6,587 nt of DNA from Oscillospiraceae bacterium (GTDB taxonomy: Bacteria; Bacillota_A; Clostridia; Oscillospirales; Oscillospiraceae). Within the stretch, counting starts at the first letter, position 1. Each line of letters begins with the position of its first letter. This document shows, one piece after another, positions 6,536-6,587 of the stretch. Both the position numbers and the translations under genes were made by a program. Below the pieces are notes generated by a model. That model ran no database searches, had not been told where the DNA came from, and worked only from the letters and a program-made list of their open reading frames with translations. The stretch lies in the NCBI GenBank assembly GCA_016302005.1, contig JAEDOK010000094.1:1-6587 (forward strand), read 5' to 3'.

Positions 6536-6587
<52 letters not shown>

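Overview
The window looks like chromosomal DNA of a member of the Bacillota, most likely a gut-type Clostridia. The pointers are strong AGGAGG-type ribosome binding sites, consensus sigma-A promoters, a CsoR/CopA copper pair with a second metal-binding domain at the CopA C-terminus, a calcium-type beta-helix 'carbohydrate-binding domain' protein of the Cthe_2159 kind, and a tRNA-Ala(GGC) of the usual Bacillota form. The taxonomic call is inference from remembered families, not a search.

Layout. Positions 1-155 hold no supportable gene but contain four short hairpins in a row. Positions 156-650 (minus) are a tight two-gene unit of small uncharacterised proteins (68 and 90 aa). Positions 709 to about 1225 (minus) are the C-terminal ATP-binding half of a sensor histidine kinase. 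At about 1205-1235 it abuts, head to head, the beheaded remainder of a secreted beta-helix protein on the plus strand (about 1226-2473). Both genes lost their 5' halves at the same point, as expected if one deletion joined two divergent genes (or if the assembly is chimeric there). Positions 2519-2633, between convergent genes, hold a palindromic repeat-type element whose two arms each fold into a hairpin and also match each other.

The healthy core of the window is the copper operon csoR-copA (5526 down to 2688, minus). Its promoter (-35 TTGACA, 17 bp, -10 TATAAT) has a perfect 9+3+9 CsoR-type inverted repeat filling the spacer. The inferred logic is that CsoR represses its own operon until Cu(I) binds its Cys-His-Cys site, and CopA then pumps Cu(I) out of the cytoplasm.

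Divergent from csoR is an MgtC/SapB-family membrane protein gene with a good promoter and ribosome binding site. It is broken twice: by a one-base loss in a T run near codon 12 and by an in-frame TAG at codon 157. Homologous-looking sequence continues past the TAG to a proper stop. The window ends inside a tRNA-Ala(GGC) gene with its own promoter.

Three protein genes here (kinase, beta-helix protein, mgtC) are therefore damaged while csoR, copA and the small genes are intact. I see no insertion sequence, CRISPR array or clearly new defence-type system. The most notable items are the deletion junction, the doubly broken mgtC, the palindromic element and the two uncharacterised small genes.
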